From: Eupeodes corollae
Lineage: Eukaryota > Arthropoda > Insecta > Diptera > Syrphidae
Reading direction: 5' to 3'
Assembly: GCF_945859685.1 (NCBI RefSeq)
Contig: NC_079148.1
Coordinates: 23,013,946-23,077,945, forward strand
DNA: 64,000 nucleotides
In this document: positions 20,240 through 32,842 of the stretch, in pieces
How the letters are laid out: each line of letters starts with the position of its first letter
Numbering within the stretch: position 1 is the stretch's first letter
Notes under the pieces: model-generated
What the model saw: the letters and a program-made list of their open reading frames with translations, nothing else
Databases searched by the model: none
Told to the model about the DNA's origin: nothing
Position numbers and translations under genes: made by a program

Positions 20240-23200
20240 ATGAACTTCGACCAATCAGCTTGTCGGGTCTGCCTGCTCGCAGACTCGATTGGATTTCCAC
20301 TCGCACAGAAAGCAGACCTAAGCAAAGATTATACATTTCTGGAAATGTTCAATGCATGTACTCATTTAGAAGCACTCGAATCTGACGAATTTCCTCAATT
20401 TATATGCCAAAGCTGTTCACAGGACTTGCAAATAACATTTGATTTTCTTTACAAAGCATCCATCTCTGATCAGTTCCTTAAAGATCAACTTAAAATCTCT
20501 AAGAAAGATGAAAACTGTGACAATTCCGATGAGAATAATGAATCTAAAAATGACCATACCACTGTACACTTATAATTACCATCGCTTTCTTTCCAATATT
20601 TATGAATTCTTTTTTTTTAGGAAGAAAACTCACTTGACTGTGAAGAGTACTCGCAAGTTGAGCATCCAGACGAATTTACAATTATTTCTCAATATGAAGA
20701 TGGGACTCCACTTGAACAAGTCAAATGTGAACAGTCCACTGATAATGAAAGTGTCGACCGTAAGGATGGATTTGGTTTGGTATATCTACATACATTTTTA
20801 TTAAGAATACGAACACTTTGATATTAATAACAAGTTTTTCTTCTAGGAATTTGAACAATTTGTCAAAGTGGAGCTTGCTTCTGAAAAAATTTATGTAGAA
20901 TATAATGAGGATTCTTGTCAAGAAAGTAATGCTTCGATATCAGAAACAATTCTTGATACTGAAGGTGAAAAAAAAGAGTCACAGGCACTTGAAGTAAAAA
21001 TGAGCTCAGATCGAAAGGTAACTAAGAACATATTCAACGTTAATATAATTTATCAATTGAAATTAAATTTGATAAAGCGAATTTATCAAATATTTAGCCA
21101 TTTTTAATAGCTGCAATATTTTGTATTTTGAATGTTGTTTTCACGGATGTTGGTCTTATGTTTCTTAAAATTGATGAGTTGACTGAACTCTTTTAATGAG
21201 GATCAGGATTTAAATGATCTTGTTTTGTGGAAATACTTTGTTTGCAAAAATTGCTGCAATGACTTGTTGGGGGCAGTGGATATTATTTCTATTTTCGCTT
21301 CTTAATTTTTCGTTTGAAATTTCCATATTTGTCACTTTTTTGAAGTTTCTTGTGGAGGAATTAAGTTTGTTTGAAAAACCTAAGATTTCAAATTCTAGTG
21401 AAATATATTTCCACTTTCTATTACATATAGCTTGGGAACAATAGCTTTTTGCGAGCTTAATACCCCTCCCATGAACTGAACTAATCTGTACTACTGTTTT
21501 TTGTTGCTTACTACTTCGAGCATCCTCTGGAAACAAAATCATTAACAATTTCGCACCTTAATATACCAATGAATTACAAGATTTATTAAATATTTCTTAG
21601 CTACCAATCATCGATAGCAAATTTACTTTTGAAAAATAACAGCTAAGCAGAAAATTGTCGTTCTCAGTACAAATTTTAATTAAAATAGATAGTTTAAAAA
21701 TATTAACAATGATTTAACCATGTTGGCAATTGACAGTCATAATGCAGTTCAATAAAATTGATTACAAAAATATGAATTTTTAATTGATGGTTGATTTTAG
21801 CAATAAGAGTGAATATTTAAAAACTATTATTTTAATTTGTTGGTGCAGTAAAAAAAACTTAGTAATCAAAATACGTTAAGTTTTTTATAGCCTTCATAAT
21901 CCCTCGATCATTATTAAACAAAAATAAATTCTTTTGGTAAAAAAATGTTATTAATAGTAAGTAAGTAAGTAAAGTAAGTAAGTAATTCATTTATTAACAA
22001 TTTTTTAAAATAAATACATAAATATTTGTTTTTGAATTTAAAAGCTTTGGCTTTGCCGTCAGCTCGACTAGCAACTTAAATTTTTATAACATTGGTAAAC
22101 TTTGTTTTAAATTTCAGTTTTAATTATATATTGATTTTTACATACATATATGCATCTACTTGTTTAATCATATTCACTCATAATCAATTTTCTAAATCTG
22201 CAAATTTCCTTCAGATAGTTGACAAGATTTTTCCAATCTGGTCCATTCAATATTAGAATTGTCTCTTGTAGAGTGAGAGAGAATTTTTGAAAATATGAGA
22301 ATCTCTTGTATCTGAAAATTGGACATACGCTTATAAAATGGAAGCAGTCTTCTTTGGATTTATGATTGCAGAGTGTACAGAACTGGTTTAAACTCCCATT
22401 GTATGGTCTACCGTTGAGACATAAGACTTCGCATCTAGCTTTAAAAATCAAAGAAATATCTTTGTAGCTTAAAGATTCATTGAAATAGTTATTGTTATTT
22501 AGATTAAATTGATTCAATAGCTGTTTTTATAAATTGATTCCGAACCGAGTCTTCATTAAGCTGGATAATTTTATACATTTTTTCCTTAAAATCAAGAATG
22601 TTACTTGTATTAATTTGCATATCTTCACCAAATGAAGAAGCAATTCGTTGCCATTTGTCATGCCACCAGTCTTTGTTCCTTATTTCGTAAAGCAACATTA
22701 TTTTGCTCAGTCGCTCATCTGGGAAACCTAAGACTTTAATAATATAATCCGCTTGTAGTTTCAATGTACTTGTAAATAATTTTGGTAAGCCAGTTTCCAA
22801 GTAGATCGCATAGTTCTGCGTGTTGATTGGTAGGTTGAAAATTTTTTTGATGAAACTCCTCTGAAATTTCTCAATTTCCTCATACTCTTCCATTCCCCAA
22901 ACTTGAGCTGCATAACATAAAGTGGACTTCACAACTGAATTAAAAATTTGGTATTTGGTAGACAAATATACAAGGTTGTTTGAGAAGATCTTTCTCCATG
23001 TTAAGTTTATTAGACTTTGTGATGTTTTGGATTTGATGTCAAGGTGCTTACTAAAATTCAGCCGTGGGTTGAGGTTCACTCCAAGATATCTATATTCGTT
23101 TGTCACCTCCAAACTTCTTCCTTTTTACTACCAATTACTTCCAACTTCAGTCCGATTGGATCGCGAAAAGATCATTATTTTTGATTTTTCTGTATTGATT

Positions 23201-26200
23201 TCTAATCCCCATTTATCGCAGTATGCAGACAGTCGGTTTATCATCAATTGAAGATTTTCTTTCGATTCCGATAGTATGACCATGTCGTCAGCATAAAGTA
23301 AAGCATTTATCCGGATTCCGGCTATTCTAATTCCTCCAGGTAAGTCGTTAACTATGTCATTAATGAATAGTGAAAATAAAAGTGCACTAAGCGGACATCC
23401 TTGTTTGACACCAGAATCAGTACTAAACCATTCAGAAAAATGCGCTCCATCCCAGACGTTAGCTTCTGTGTTTGTATACATATTTTTGATGACATGTACA
23501 AATCTGGTTGAAACACCGATCTGCGAAAGTTTGTATATTAAAGCATTGCGATTTACCAAATCAAACGCTGCTTTGAAGTCAACAAACATCGAATAAACCT
23601 TTTTATTTCTTGCCTCAAATGCTTTCACTATCGATGACAGAGTAAAGATTTGGTCAACAGTGGAGTAATTTTTCCTAAATCCAGCCTGGAAGTCAGATAA
23701 TATCTTTTTCTCTTCTACCCACTTTTCCAAACGATCGACAAGAACTCCGCAAAATACCTTAGCTATAATATTCATTAAAGATAAACCTCTGTAGTTTGAG
23801 ACGTCATTTAAGGAACCTTTTTTATGTATTGGGAAGATAACCGATCTTTTATACGAGGAAGGAACTTCCGCTTTCGTAAGAATTTTGTTAAAAAGCACAA
23901 CAAGTTGCATCTTAAAACTTTGCGATGAATTCTTAAAAAATTCGTACGGTACACCATCTTCACCTGGTGCTTTATTATTTTTAGCTTTTCGTAAAACTAT
24001 TTCTATTTCAGTCAAAGATATATCGGTGTCTAATATATCATTGGTGATGAGAGGTTCAGCATAAGTAAACATTAAGTTAGAGTTTGTTTGAAGAAGGTTC
24101 GAGAAATGAGAAGAAAGATTAGCGGCGGATACACCTGTGCCAATTATATGTTGAGTACCATTAATATTTTTTGCAAGTTTCCAAAATTCCTTTGTATTCT
24201 TTGTTTTGCCAAGTGATTGTGCTTGTTCATTTTCAAAAACAAGTTTCTTTTCATAGCATAGACGTTTATACTGAGAATTCAACTGCATGTACCATTTACG
24301 TAATTCTTCATTGTCGAATCTCTTAAATGCTTTTAAAAGAGCAAATGATTTTTGTCTTGCTCTCATACACTCGTTATCAAACCATTTTTGTTTGAACGCT
24401 TTCCTTACATTGTCGCTTGATTTGCTCCCGGCATTTCTTATGCAATTTATAAGTTCAATTGATAGAGTATCTGAAGACTCGATGTCAGTTGGGATTCTTG
24501 AGAGACAGATGTCCAGTTTGTGTCGAAATGTTATTAATAGATTATACAAGCCCCTAACTTCATACTAACTTTCTTGAGACCAATTCTTCACATTCTTATT
24601 CATATTTATTAATTCATAATTCACATTAAGATTACAAGCTTATTATTTGTGAAAGCTTTATAAAATATGTTAGAGCGTTCGAAAATTTTAAATTTAGTAG
24701 ATACTTAAAATACAATTTTAAAACTATAGTTTACAATATTTAATTTAAAATTTTTTTTTGTATTAGTTATAATAACCCTAAGCATCATTGGTCAGATGCG
24801 TTAAAAGACGATGTTTGAATGCGTTTGTGTTAATTATTCTTCTAATTGTAAAAGGTAGTGAGTTCCAGAATTGAGTGGCATGGACAAAAAATGTTCGTTC
24901 AGATTGCAGGCAAGCAAATCTTGGCTGGATCAGTACGACAGTTCTAAGCGAATTTGAAAAAGTTAATCGGTTGTGCAAATAATCAGGTTGACGAAACTGT
25001 AAAATACTGTGCAGCTGAATGAGAGTTCTAAATTTTATAAGGTTATCAAAAGTCAGACCCATTATTTGTTTAGAATAACTTGAAATATGGTCGTAATATC
25101 TTATGTTGAAGATGGATCTGGCAAAGTTGTTGTATATAACATTAAGTTTTCGCCTTGTATTTGAGTCAACGCTACACCACACTTCACATCCATACAGCAG
25201 AATAGGTAATAGAAGAGATCTTACAAGCAACATCTTACTACTGAAAGGAACAAACCTTTGGGATGTCCACAGTAGACGCAGAGCACTATATAACTTGCCA
25301 ATTGTAGTAGCTGCATGGTGATTCCATGTTAAAGTCTCGTTAAAAATAATACCTAGATTCCTAGCAGACGTTACAAATTCAATAACTGAGCCACCCTGCA
25401 GAACCGGTGGAAAGCTTGACTTATCAAGGGGCGCTTGTAAATACACAAAGTTTTAGATTTTCTTGGATTAAGGGTGAGGTTATGCTTGAGAGACCACTGT
25501 TGTATAACTTCTAGATCCTCATTAACATAGTTAATAGCATTTCTTATGCTATCTACAGGAGTGTCCAAGTATAATTGGACGTCATCAGCAAACATATGAA
25601 CTTTACAAGAATTAACCAGTCGAGGAAGCTCATTAACGTAAAGTGAAAATAATAGAGGTCCAAGAATAGAACCCTGAGGGACCCCTGCTGGGACTGTCAG
25701 AAATGAAGATGTCTGATTTCCTACAGCAACGCATTGTTGTCGATTAGATAATTATGAGTGCAGAAGTTTCACCGCAAAACGAGAGAATTTGAAATCATAC
25801 TTAAGTTTTTGGCACAGCACAAAGTGATCGACTGTGTCAAACGCTTTTAAAAAATCTAGCAATGTTAAGAATGTAGCACGATTCATGTCCATCGCTCTGC
25901 GTATATCATCAACAACAAGTAAAAGCGCCGTTTTACAGCTTCTTTTTGCCCGAAACCCGGATTAGTTTATATCTAACAGGCTATTGTATGTTAGGTGTCC
26001 TTGCATCTGTTTTAAAAGTAGTTTTTTAAAGACTTTGGATAGGAATGGCAGGATAGCAATAGGCCTATATTCTGGGTTAGCATAGTTTAAAGTCGTAGGG
26101 ATAGGAAGTATCTTAGTATATTTCCATATTCTCGGATACTCAGAACTAGTTAATATACAATTAAATAAATGAGTTATGTATTTTAGAATATGAGGAAGTA

Positions 26201-27286
26201 CAACAACTTCGGATTTATCCCTTCTATGCCTACTGCGCCTGATTTAATGGACAGCATTGCTTCCACGATATCTTCTTCTGTGAAACGAGTAAAGTTAAAA
26301 CTTTGTTCAGGGTCTTCAATTTCATTACTCGAAACATCATATTCTTCTAGTCATAAAGAAAGCTAACATGTACTTGACTTACTTTTGACCTTATTTGCGT
26401 TTACATTTTAGACTAGTGCAAATTCTAGGGATGATAAGGATGTAGAAAATGGCCAATATGTTGAGTGTAAGATTTGTGGAAAGTTTCTTAAGCAAATGTC
26501 AATGAAACATCATCTAAAAAGATGTCAACAAGAAGAGAAACTTCATCTTTGCAGTTCATGTCGTAAGTATTAATTTTTAATGTTTAGCAATTTTTTTAAA
26601 CTCTGTTTTTATTTTTTTTTAAATAAGCTAAATCCTTTGCTGTGCGTAGCGATTTAAAAAATCATATGAGAACACACGATAAAGAAAGAGAAAGAAGATT
26701 CGTATGTTCTGAATGCGGCAAAGGATTTTTCGAGAAACAATCACTAAAAGTGCACATCGCGCGGCATATGGGTGACAAGGAATATCATTGCTCAATATGT
26801 CCAAAACAATTTACGACCAAAAAGAGTTTGGACGTTCATGTATTTACACACAATAGAGATCTGGGACGATTTGTTTGTAAACACTGTGACAAACGATTCC
26901 CTTCTAGAGCTGATCTTACTGTACACGAACGTTTCCATACTGGCGACTATCCGTTTCAGTGCGAATTATGCGACAAAAGCTATGCTGTGAAATCACATTA
27001 TAATTATCATTTGGCAAAACACAAAGGTATAACGTATAAATGTGATCAATGTGATAAGGAGTTTTTAAATCGTGGCAGCTTGACTGCTCACAAATTCAAA
27101 CATAACGAACGAATGCCACACGAGTGCTCGATATGTAAAAAAGGATTTGCATCACCTTATAAGTATGTTCTATCGCCTGATGTTTGAACAAAATTTAAAA
27201 TATCATCTGTGATTGTTTTTTTTTGCAGATTAAATCGCCACAAAAGTTGTCACAAACCTAAAGAAGATGACGATCGAATAAAATAA
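20240..27286 (+). CDS. ZAD/C2H2 zinc-finger transcription factor, gene 1
   Basis: Six exons: 20240-20563, 20621-20779, 20847-21017, 26412-26562, 26628-27162, 27229-27286. All have GT/AG borders and joined they give 465 codons plus stop. Exon 1 holds the ZAD (CRVCL...CQSC near residues 8-56), the dimerisation module of these insect nuclear factors. Exons 2 and 3 are an acidic linker. Exon 4 has one C2HC finger, exon 5 seven fingers starting at LCSSC (CSEC, CSIC, CKHC, CELC, CDQC, CSIC), and the last finger is split, its H-x-x-x-x-H half lying in exon 6. The exon 5 acceptor (aaataag) is weak. Intron 3 is 5.4 kb and holds two antisense LINE fragments. Targets are unknown. Confidence 0.85.
21956..24580 (-). 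mobile_element. Non-LTR retrotransposon fragment (LINE) in intron 3 of gene 1
   Basis: The minus-strand frame 24549-23128 encodes a reverse transcriptase: NNKAPGEDGVPYEF, FPIHKKGS, FRKNYSTVDQ, DSGVKQGCPLSALLFS and LLYADDMVILSES. After small frame breaks it continues at 23112-22504 (YLGVNLNP, VWGMEEYEE) and 22517-22164 with a C-terminal knuckle FCTLCNHKS...HF...C. The 3' end carries a (GTAA)n tail at 21956-21988. No endonuclease or ORF1 is present, so it is 5'-truncated. The clade is uncertain, in the I/Jockey/CR1 group. It lies antisense to the host gene. Confidence 0.85.
24640..26345 (-). mobile_element. Second LINE fragment (CR1-like) in intron 3 of gene 1
   Basis: Minus-strand reverse transcriptase with stops and shifts: DLLDFLKAFD-like block near 25840, GVPQGSILGPLLFSLYVNEL near 25640-25680, FADDVQLYLD at 25595, then YGCEVWCSVDS and the C-terminal FFVHATQFWNSLP typical of CR1-like LINEs (frame 25446-24778). 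The 5' end is truncated near 26345, shortly before exon 4 of the host gene. It is a different family from the LINE just left of it. Confidence 0.8.
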
Positions 27287-27401
27287 GTATTTAAACCTTT
27301 ATGTACTACCGATTGCTTGGGGCTGTAATATAATTTTCTTCAAAACTTTTATTTTAAGCAAAAAATATAAAGTTATACAGATTTAAGTTTTCACAAAGTA
27401 A

Positions 27402-27407
27402 AATAAA
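27402..27407 (+). promoter_or_regulatory. Poly(A) signal of ZAD gene 1
   Basis: AATAAA 116 bp after the stop codon; another AATAAA overlaps the last codons. Confidence 0.5.
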
Positions 27408-28201
27408 TTAACATTTTGATTAAGGATTTTCAACTTCAGTGGGTTGATCTTTAACCATGTTGAAATAATAATTATATCGAATGGTACAGTTTCACAGAAC
27501 ACAAAACTTAATACAAGTACCTTGAATCAGTATAATATTTCCATTCATTGAACCAGTAACAAATATAAAAGCCTATTTTATTTTTCAAATTGGGAAACTT
27601 TTAATTCTCTTTATTATCGTGATTTCCATTCACTCATTGTAAAAACTACAACTAATATGCGATTCTTTGCTAATTCAATAAACAATCATAAGTCTATTGG
27701 GATTTAGCGTACAAATTTGAAACTAGAGCGGTGAAATTAGAAATAAAAAAATGATTTATAACGCATATTCACTTTCTGCTATCAGACAAGTTTTATCAAA
27801 CCTTCAAGAGCAATGCAATTCATGATATAATCATATTAGCTTTTGATCCTACTGGCTGGTTGGAAAGCATGGTATAAATGTTATAAACTGTAGATAGATC
27901 GGCATTTGTTTCTTTTCTGACAAATCAGTTTATAGTATGTACTTCAATACATGAAGACTACAACTTCCAGTGTGACATTGGCAAAGGAAGAGTGTAACGG
28001 TGAGTGGTGATCTGCAGTAGGGGTAAGTTTTATGAGAATCGGATTGGCTCATTTGTAATAAACGCCGACTGAAAACAAATTAATGTTGATACAAGAGATA
28101 GTGGTATTTAAAAGCGTATCATGTGTTGGCAACGCTGAACCAACTACTTTTATGTGTCCTACGGATACGAGAAAAATGGAAGAAAGAACAACAGTCGGTT
28201 T

Positions 28202-28241
28202 CATAGACACACCATATATGTATATATATGGTGTGTCTATG
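28202..28241. repeat. Perfect 18-bp inverted repeat with 4-nt loop
   Basis: The left arm CATAGACACACCATATAT and its exact complement flank GTAT. A direct repeat, gtcggttt, lies on both outer sides, so it may be the scar of a small fold-back insertion. Confidence 0.75.
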
Positions 28242-28869
28242 GTCGGTTTTATGATTTAAAAGAAGAAGGACATGAATGTCAGTCATCTTAAATATAAAAT
28301 AATTTTGATACATTTACTATTTGTTTTGTTAAATAAAAACGTTTTTGAATTCCAGAAAATTAATAACATAGAAACTTATTTTTAATGACCTTAGGAACAT
28401 AACATTATGAAGCTTATTTTGTGGCGCTGTAGTTGAGGAGCAGGATTCACCCATTCGATGAACCTATCCGCGCTCCTCCAGCATTCCGCTCCTTTACACA
28501 ACCAGGCATTCATACCTTTTCACGAAATCTTTTTCCGGTCCCTATGTTCTTTGTTTTTAAATTTGGCCTTAACATATTCTCTTCTGCTCACCATCCTTTT
28601 CTGAACCTTTTTATTTCGATTTCATAACATCCTATCCCAAAGTTCTCTCCCTTTGTCATTACCACAACAATACTCGGTACTAAATTCGCTGGTTTCTTAT
28701 GTTATTATCAATAATCACAATGATTTTGGTTTCTTAAAACTTCTGCCAACCCAAATTTGGGGTCTATTATTCAAAAAGGCTTTCCTTTAGTGTAGTTGTC
28801 CATTATCAATTTGTGGTGTACCAACTTTCCTCCAACAAGTTAATTGAGAGGACCAATTAATCTATTAAG

Positions 28870-29135
28870 TAATAAATATGATTTAAAATATAATATAACA
28901 AGCATAAGTGTTCATATATGCGTTTCGCCCGGGGTAATGGTTGGGCTCATCAGAAGATGACCATTACACCTTGTCTTGACGCATATTTTCCCGAATAAAT
29001 CGAAATTCCATATAATCCGAGCTACATAGCAGACAAGGTGTAATGGTCATCTTCTGATGAGCCCAACCATTACACCGGGGCGAAACGCATATATGAACAT
29101 TTATGCTGGTTATATTTTAAATCGTATTTATTAAA
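28870..29135. repeat. Long palindrome with hammerhead-like cores on both strands
   Basis: Two arms of about 105 bp (28870-28975 and 29032-29135) are inverted copies with a few changes and one 5-bp indel; the loop is 56 nt. On the plus strand the right arm has CTGATGA (29054-29060), a GCCC/GGGC stem (29061-29064 with 29078-29081) and GAAAC (29082-29086), which is the hammerhead ribozyme core order. The left arm has the same on the minus strand (28953 down to 28922). Such cores are known in Penelope-like elements. No coding part is near. Catalysis is not shown, since stem III and the cleavage triplet are unclear. Confidence 0.7.
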
Positions 29136-29742
29136 ATTAAACGGTGTTTAGGAAAAACATTTCGACTGTTAACAGTCAAATATTGGGGGGCGAATTTCCA
29201 TTACCGCAGCACGAATTTCCTCCTAATTTTTTTTTACAGTTTTGTAGGGGTCTCAATAGAACAATTTTTAAATATTACGGGGAGGAAACAATTTTAAGTC
29301 TTATAAAAAAATATTTTCTTTTTCGGATTTAACCCTCCTTTTTTTGTATTGCATTTTTTGAGCCTAAAACAAGTTTTTTTTTTAATTGATAGCACGGCTT
29401 ACTAACAGCTAGGTATGTAAGGTAGGTATGCAACCCCCCCCCCCCCGCTTGGGATCACTATAGGATTTGGGGTGGGTGCGAGTATGAGTATATGCATTAA
29501 AATCAGAGAAATCCTCAACAACAAAAAAAGCAAGTATGGCAACACTGAACAAAAAACAGAGAAGAAATGTCAAAATCAACCATTTTTGTGTGTTTTGTAT
29601 GTAAAAAAGTGAACTTTTTTTCTATTTCTATTAAGTAAAGTTGTCGGCAACTTAAATTAAAAAGTCATTTCAAATGCTTCACAAGCATCTCAAGTTGCTC
29701 CGAGTGACCAACAACATCAAGTTATTTGATATTATTTGCAGC
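29136..29742. other. Gene-free stretch with a 13-C homopolymer
   Basis: The only notable item is a run of 13 C at 29434-29446, unusual in such AT-rich DNA and a likely sequencing or assembly weak point. Confidence 0.5.
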
Positions 29743-29959
29743 TAATGGTGGATTTACATTCGTCTTTATTTGCAGATTTGCAGAAAAGTAGAAGAGCTCA
29801 GCTATATTTTGAACATCGAAGCGAGACAGAATACACTCTATGTGTTTATTTTTCGTCTCCATAACTTCCTATAATTTTTACCGCAGCTGATTTTGACATT
29901 TTATTTCTTAATTTAAAAGCGAAAAATTTGAAAAAACAATTTTAAATTTTAAATTTGAA

Positions 29960-30869
29960 ATGGACTTTGATAAGTTGAAAACGGCATCAAACCTTCTTCT
30001 CACATCTTTTTTATTTCAAGAAGACGAAATTGATTCCAAAAAACAAAAAAAAAGATTTTGGGTTCATCCATACCTTCGCAAAAGAAATGAAAGTGGTGCA
30101 TTCGTGTCAGTGTTTGGGGAAATTGAGGCTATCAGTGACCCTTTGTTGTTCTTAAAATATTTGAGGACTACTTCTGCACAGCTGGAAGAACTTCTGCTTC
30201 TTGTTGGTCCTCAAATAAAAAAGGAATATGTCACACGAGAACCTATATGTCCGAAAATGCGCTTAGCCATTACTCTTCGGTAAGTTACTTTAAATTAGTT
30301 CTTAAGTTCTTATGCTTACTTTGCTCATTTTCTATAGTTATTTGGCAACTGGGGAATCTCAACAGAGCTTAGGGATTTGTTACAAGTGTTCGGCTTCTGT
30401 CGTTCATAATATTCTTTTCGAAACAACTGAAGTCATCACTAGAGCTTTTTGGAAAAAGGTTTTTCCAAGAACCTTACTGTGGAAGAAAGAATTTTCAACT
30501 ATCGTCTGATCAGAGCCAGAAGAGTAATCGAAAACTCTTTCGGAATTCTTGTTGCGAAATGGAGGATTTTCCGTACGTCGATTAATGCTGGCTTGAGTCT
30601 TATTGAACAAATTGTTCAATGTTGCGTCTGCCTACATAACTGGCTACGGCCGGCACCACAAGGGGAACCAGTATATCGAACCTGGTTTAATCGATCTGGA
30701 TATTGAAGGCAGAGAAACAAGAGGAAGTTGGAGATTAGAGCCTACTAATATGGAACGTCTTCGCCCACTTACAGGGAACTCAGCAACAGCAGCAAAGCTA
30801 CTACGAAACAGGTTCGCAAAGTATTTTGCTGGAGAAGGTGCTGTCAGCTGGCAATGTGAAAGGATATAA
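29960..30869 (+). pseudogene. Harbinger (HARBI1-like) transposase lacking its catalytic core
   Basis: Exon 1 starts at ATG 29960 and ends near 30281 (ITLR then gtaagt). After a short intron the frame continues YLATGESQQSLGICY...VVHNIL. The next block in the family, with the DGTH and other Asp motifs, is absent. At about 30457 it jumps to the C-terminal part: NYRLIRARRVIENSFGILVA, CCVCLHNWLR. A frameshift near 30660 moves the rest to a second frame ending LLRNRFAKYFAGEGA at 30869. Internal deletion plus frameshift mean no nuclease activity. Confidence 0.85.
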
Positions 30870-31093
30870 ACGCTCGCGGTTCTTCAACATTTTCAGCTCT
30901 CAGCTCGGAGCCGGAGCTCTTTATTTAATATTAATTTTATGCAAAAAAAAAGGGTTAACAATTCAATAAAATTAACAAAAAAAAACAAAACAAAATTTTC
31001 ATTGCTTGGAACACATTTGTGGTAAAAAAAATTAAATCCATAAATGTGTATGGTTTTCACAGAAAGCTTTTTTTAACCATAAAATAATGCCGC

Positions 31094-32510
31094 CTAGTCT
31101 GCACCTCGATCAAGATTTCGGGCAACGAATCGATCGACCAGTTCAAAGAGTTCTATGCGTAAAGCACGCTGCTCTAAATCCGGCAAGGACTCCATATCCT
31201 GTCGCACAAGTTCACACGTCAGAGTTGCGTATGTCTTTTCTTCTCTAGGTTTGTTTATCTCTTTTAATAGAGAAATCGCTTCCGACTGGAGCTTTTGTTG
31301 AACTTGATTAGAAGAATCTGTAAAATAGAAATAAAAGTTTGTAAAACAATCAAAGTTAAAGGTAGAAATTCAATATCAATTCGCAGTAGTGTTTCGCGCA
31401 ATAAGCAAACATTGTTGTGGCGATTCGAAACTTACGATGATGGCAATTAAAATAATGATTTAATAACTTACTTTTTTTCCTTCGACCACCTTGTTTACCC
31501 GGCCCTCATTCATTACAGTTTTTGTCCTATGATCAAAAAAAGTAAAGTTTTTAGTAAATACAAAATACAAATAGATCGTCACAACATACGCTCTTGGTGT
31601 TTGAGTGTCATCAAGGAATGCAAGCAGAATCGCATGCCTGTATTTTTTTGCGCCCCTGATCCACTCGGAATGTTTTTTGAACGGGTGTAATTAGTTTTAA
31701 TGGAATCCCATCTTTTTCTAGTGCATTCCTTATGGTTGTGAGTTATTCCTAAAATTTTTATTTAAATGTTAATGACTATGATGGATGCAACTCAACTCAA
31801 CACCTACCGATTTCAACCAATACTTTAGTCCAGTCACTGTTCCTTTCGACACGATTCCGATAATTTTTATCCTTTATATTCCAGAGAGAGGGGTACTTTT
31901 TTATTGTCTCAATTAAGAGTTCTTGGAAATAAAAACAAAGCAAACGTGCTTTTAGAGAATTTGAGAAAAATTGAAATAAAATAAATGATAAATAGTTAAT
32001 CAAATAGATTTTGTCCTGGGTGAGTTCAAGGGTAGATATGAACATTATGTTAATATGTCTGATGAAAATGGTTATGTTATTAATACATTGAAGATTTCTA
32101 TTACCAAAATTCCAAACCATTTTATCTGCTTTTGCGCTGCAGGTTACAAGTGGATTTGGTGTCTGGTCAGGTTGTTCCCAATTCTTCTGGACGACGAATG
32201 AAATTGTGACCAAATATTTTTTAAAATTTATTTCACATTGATTATGTTGTCTGATTCAGAAAAAAAATAACATAATTAGTTTGGTGCATACCTGTTTTTT
32301 CTTCGGGAAATGATCTCTGGTCTTTCTCCTGGACTTGTGAAACTTCCCAGGAATTGGCAACTGGTTCGGGAAAAGGTGAAGGAGTTGGTGAGGCAAATTC
32401 TTCTTCATCCTCATAATAATTATGTAGAACTTCGTAGTCCGTGAAATCTGTTATGAAATAGAATACCTTAGCTTAGATAAATCAAATAAAAACAACTTAC
32501 CATCGTCCAT
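31094..32510 (-). pseudogene. MADF-domain accessory protein of Harbinger element 1
   Basis: Six small exons can be traced on the minus strand: 32501-32510 (ATGGACGATG), 32292-32447 (acidic), 31808-31921 (ELLIETIKKYPSLWNIKD...), about 31629-31747 (KRWDSIKTNYTRS...), 31482-31526 and 31094-31317 (C-terminal helix, EQRALRIELFELVDRF, then TAG). Exons 3 and 4 form a MADF (Myb/SANT-like) DNA-binding domain, as expected for the second Harbinger protein, which helps the transposase bind DNA and enter the nucleus. After GSGA an extra base near an A7 run shifts the frame, and the last donor does not keep phase, so it is probably not functional. Confidence 0.7.
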
Positions 32511-32842
32511 AGTCAATAAGATTTAGTTTAATTTTTTTGCAATTGAAAATTAGTAAATACGGATGATATGGCGATTTGTTCAGTTTTGACATTCGAAAAA
32601 AAAAACAATTTATAGGAAATCACATCGATACTCGAAATTTTGCTGAGCCCATGCACACTTTCATTAAAAGAAAGCAAACTTGCTATAATAAAGACAAACA
32701 TGTTCATCTTTGCTATAACTTTATTATAGTGAAGATGTCTGCATTTTCATCTTCTCTCTCTATAAAATACACACATTTTTAGTGTTTGATATCCCTTTTG
32801 CACGCAGATCTGCAAATAAAGACGAATGTAAATCCACCATAA

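Larger units (their letters stand above)
27287..28869. other. Gene-free stretch after ZAD gene 1
   Basis: Contains the poly(A) site of gene 1 and a perfect palindrome at 28202-28241. No coding potential or element ends were recognised otherwise. Confidence 0.5.
29746..32839 (+). mobile_element. PIF/Harbinger DNA transposon 1, internally deleted
   Basis: The ends are inverted repeats starting TGGTGGATTTACATTCGTC and running for about 32 bp. TAA flanks both sides (29743-29745, 32840-32842), the 3-bp duplication typical of this superfamily. It carries a transposase pseudogene on plus and a MADF-type gene on minus, facing each other. This two-gene content is the normal autonomous Harbinger plan, but the catalytic centre of the transposase is missing. 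Confidence 0.88.

Noticed and set aside
21956..21988. GTAA/AGTA repeats as an independent microsatellite or CRISPR-like array
   Set aside because: They sit exactly at the 3' end of the minus-strand LINE and are best explained as its tail. The window is eukaryotic.
29144..29332. 62-codon frame after the palindrome
   Set aside because: No start context, no homology and frequent low-complexity Phe codons.
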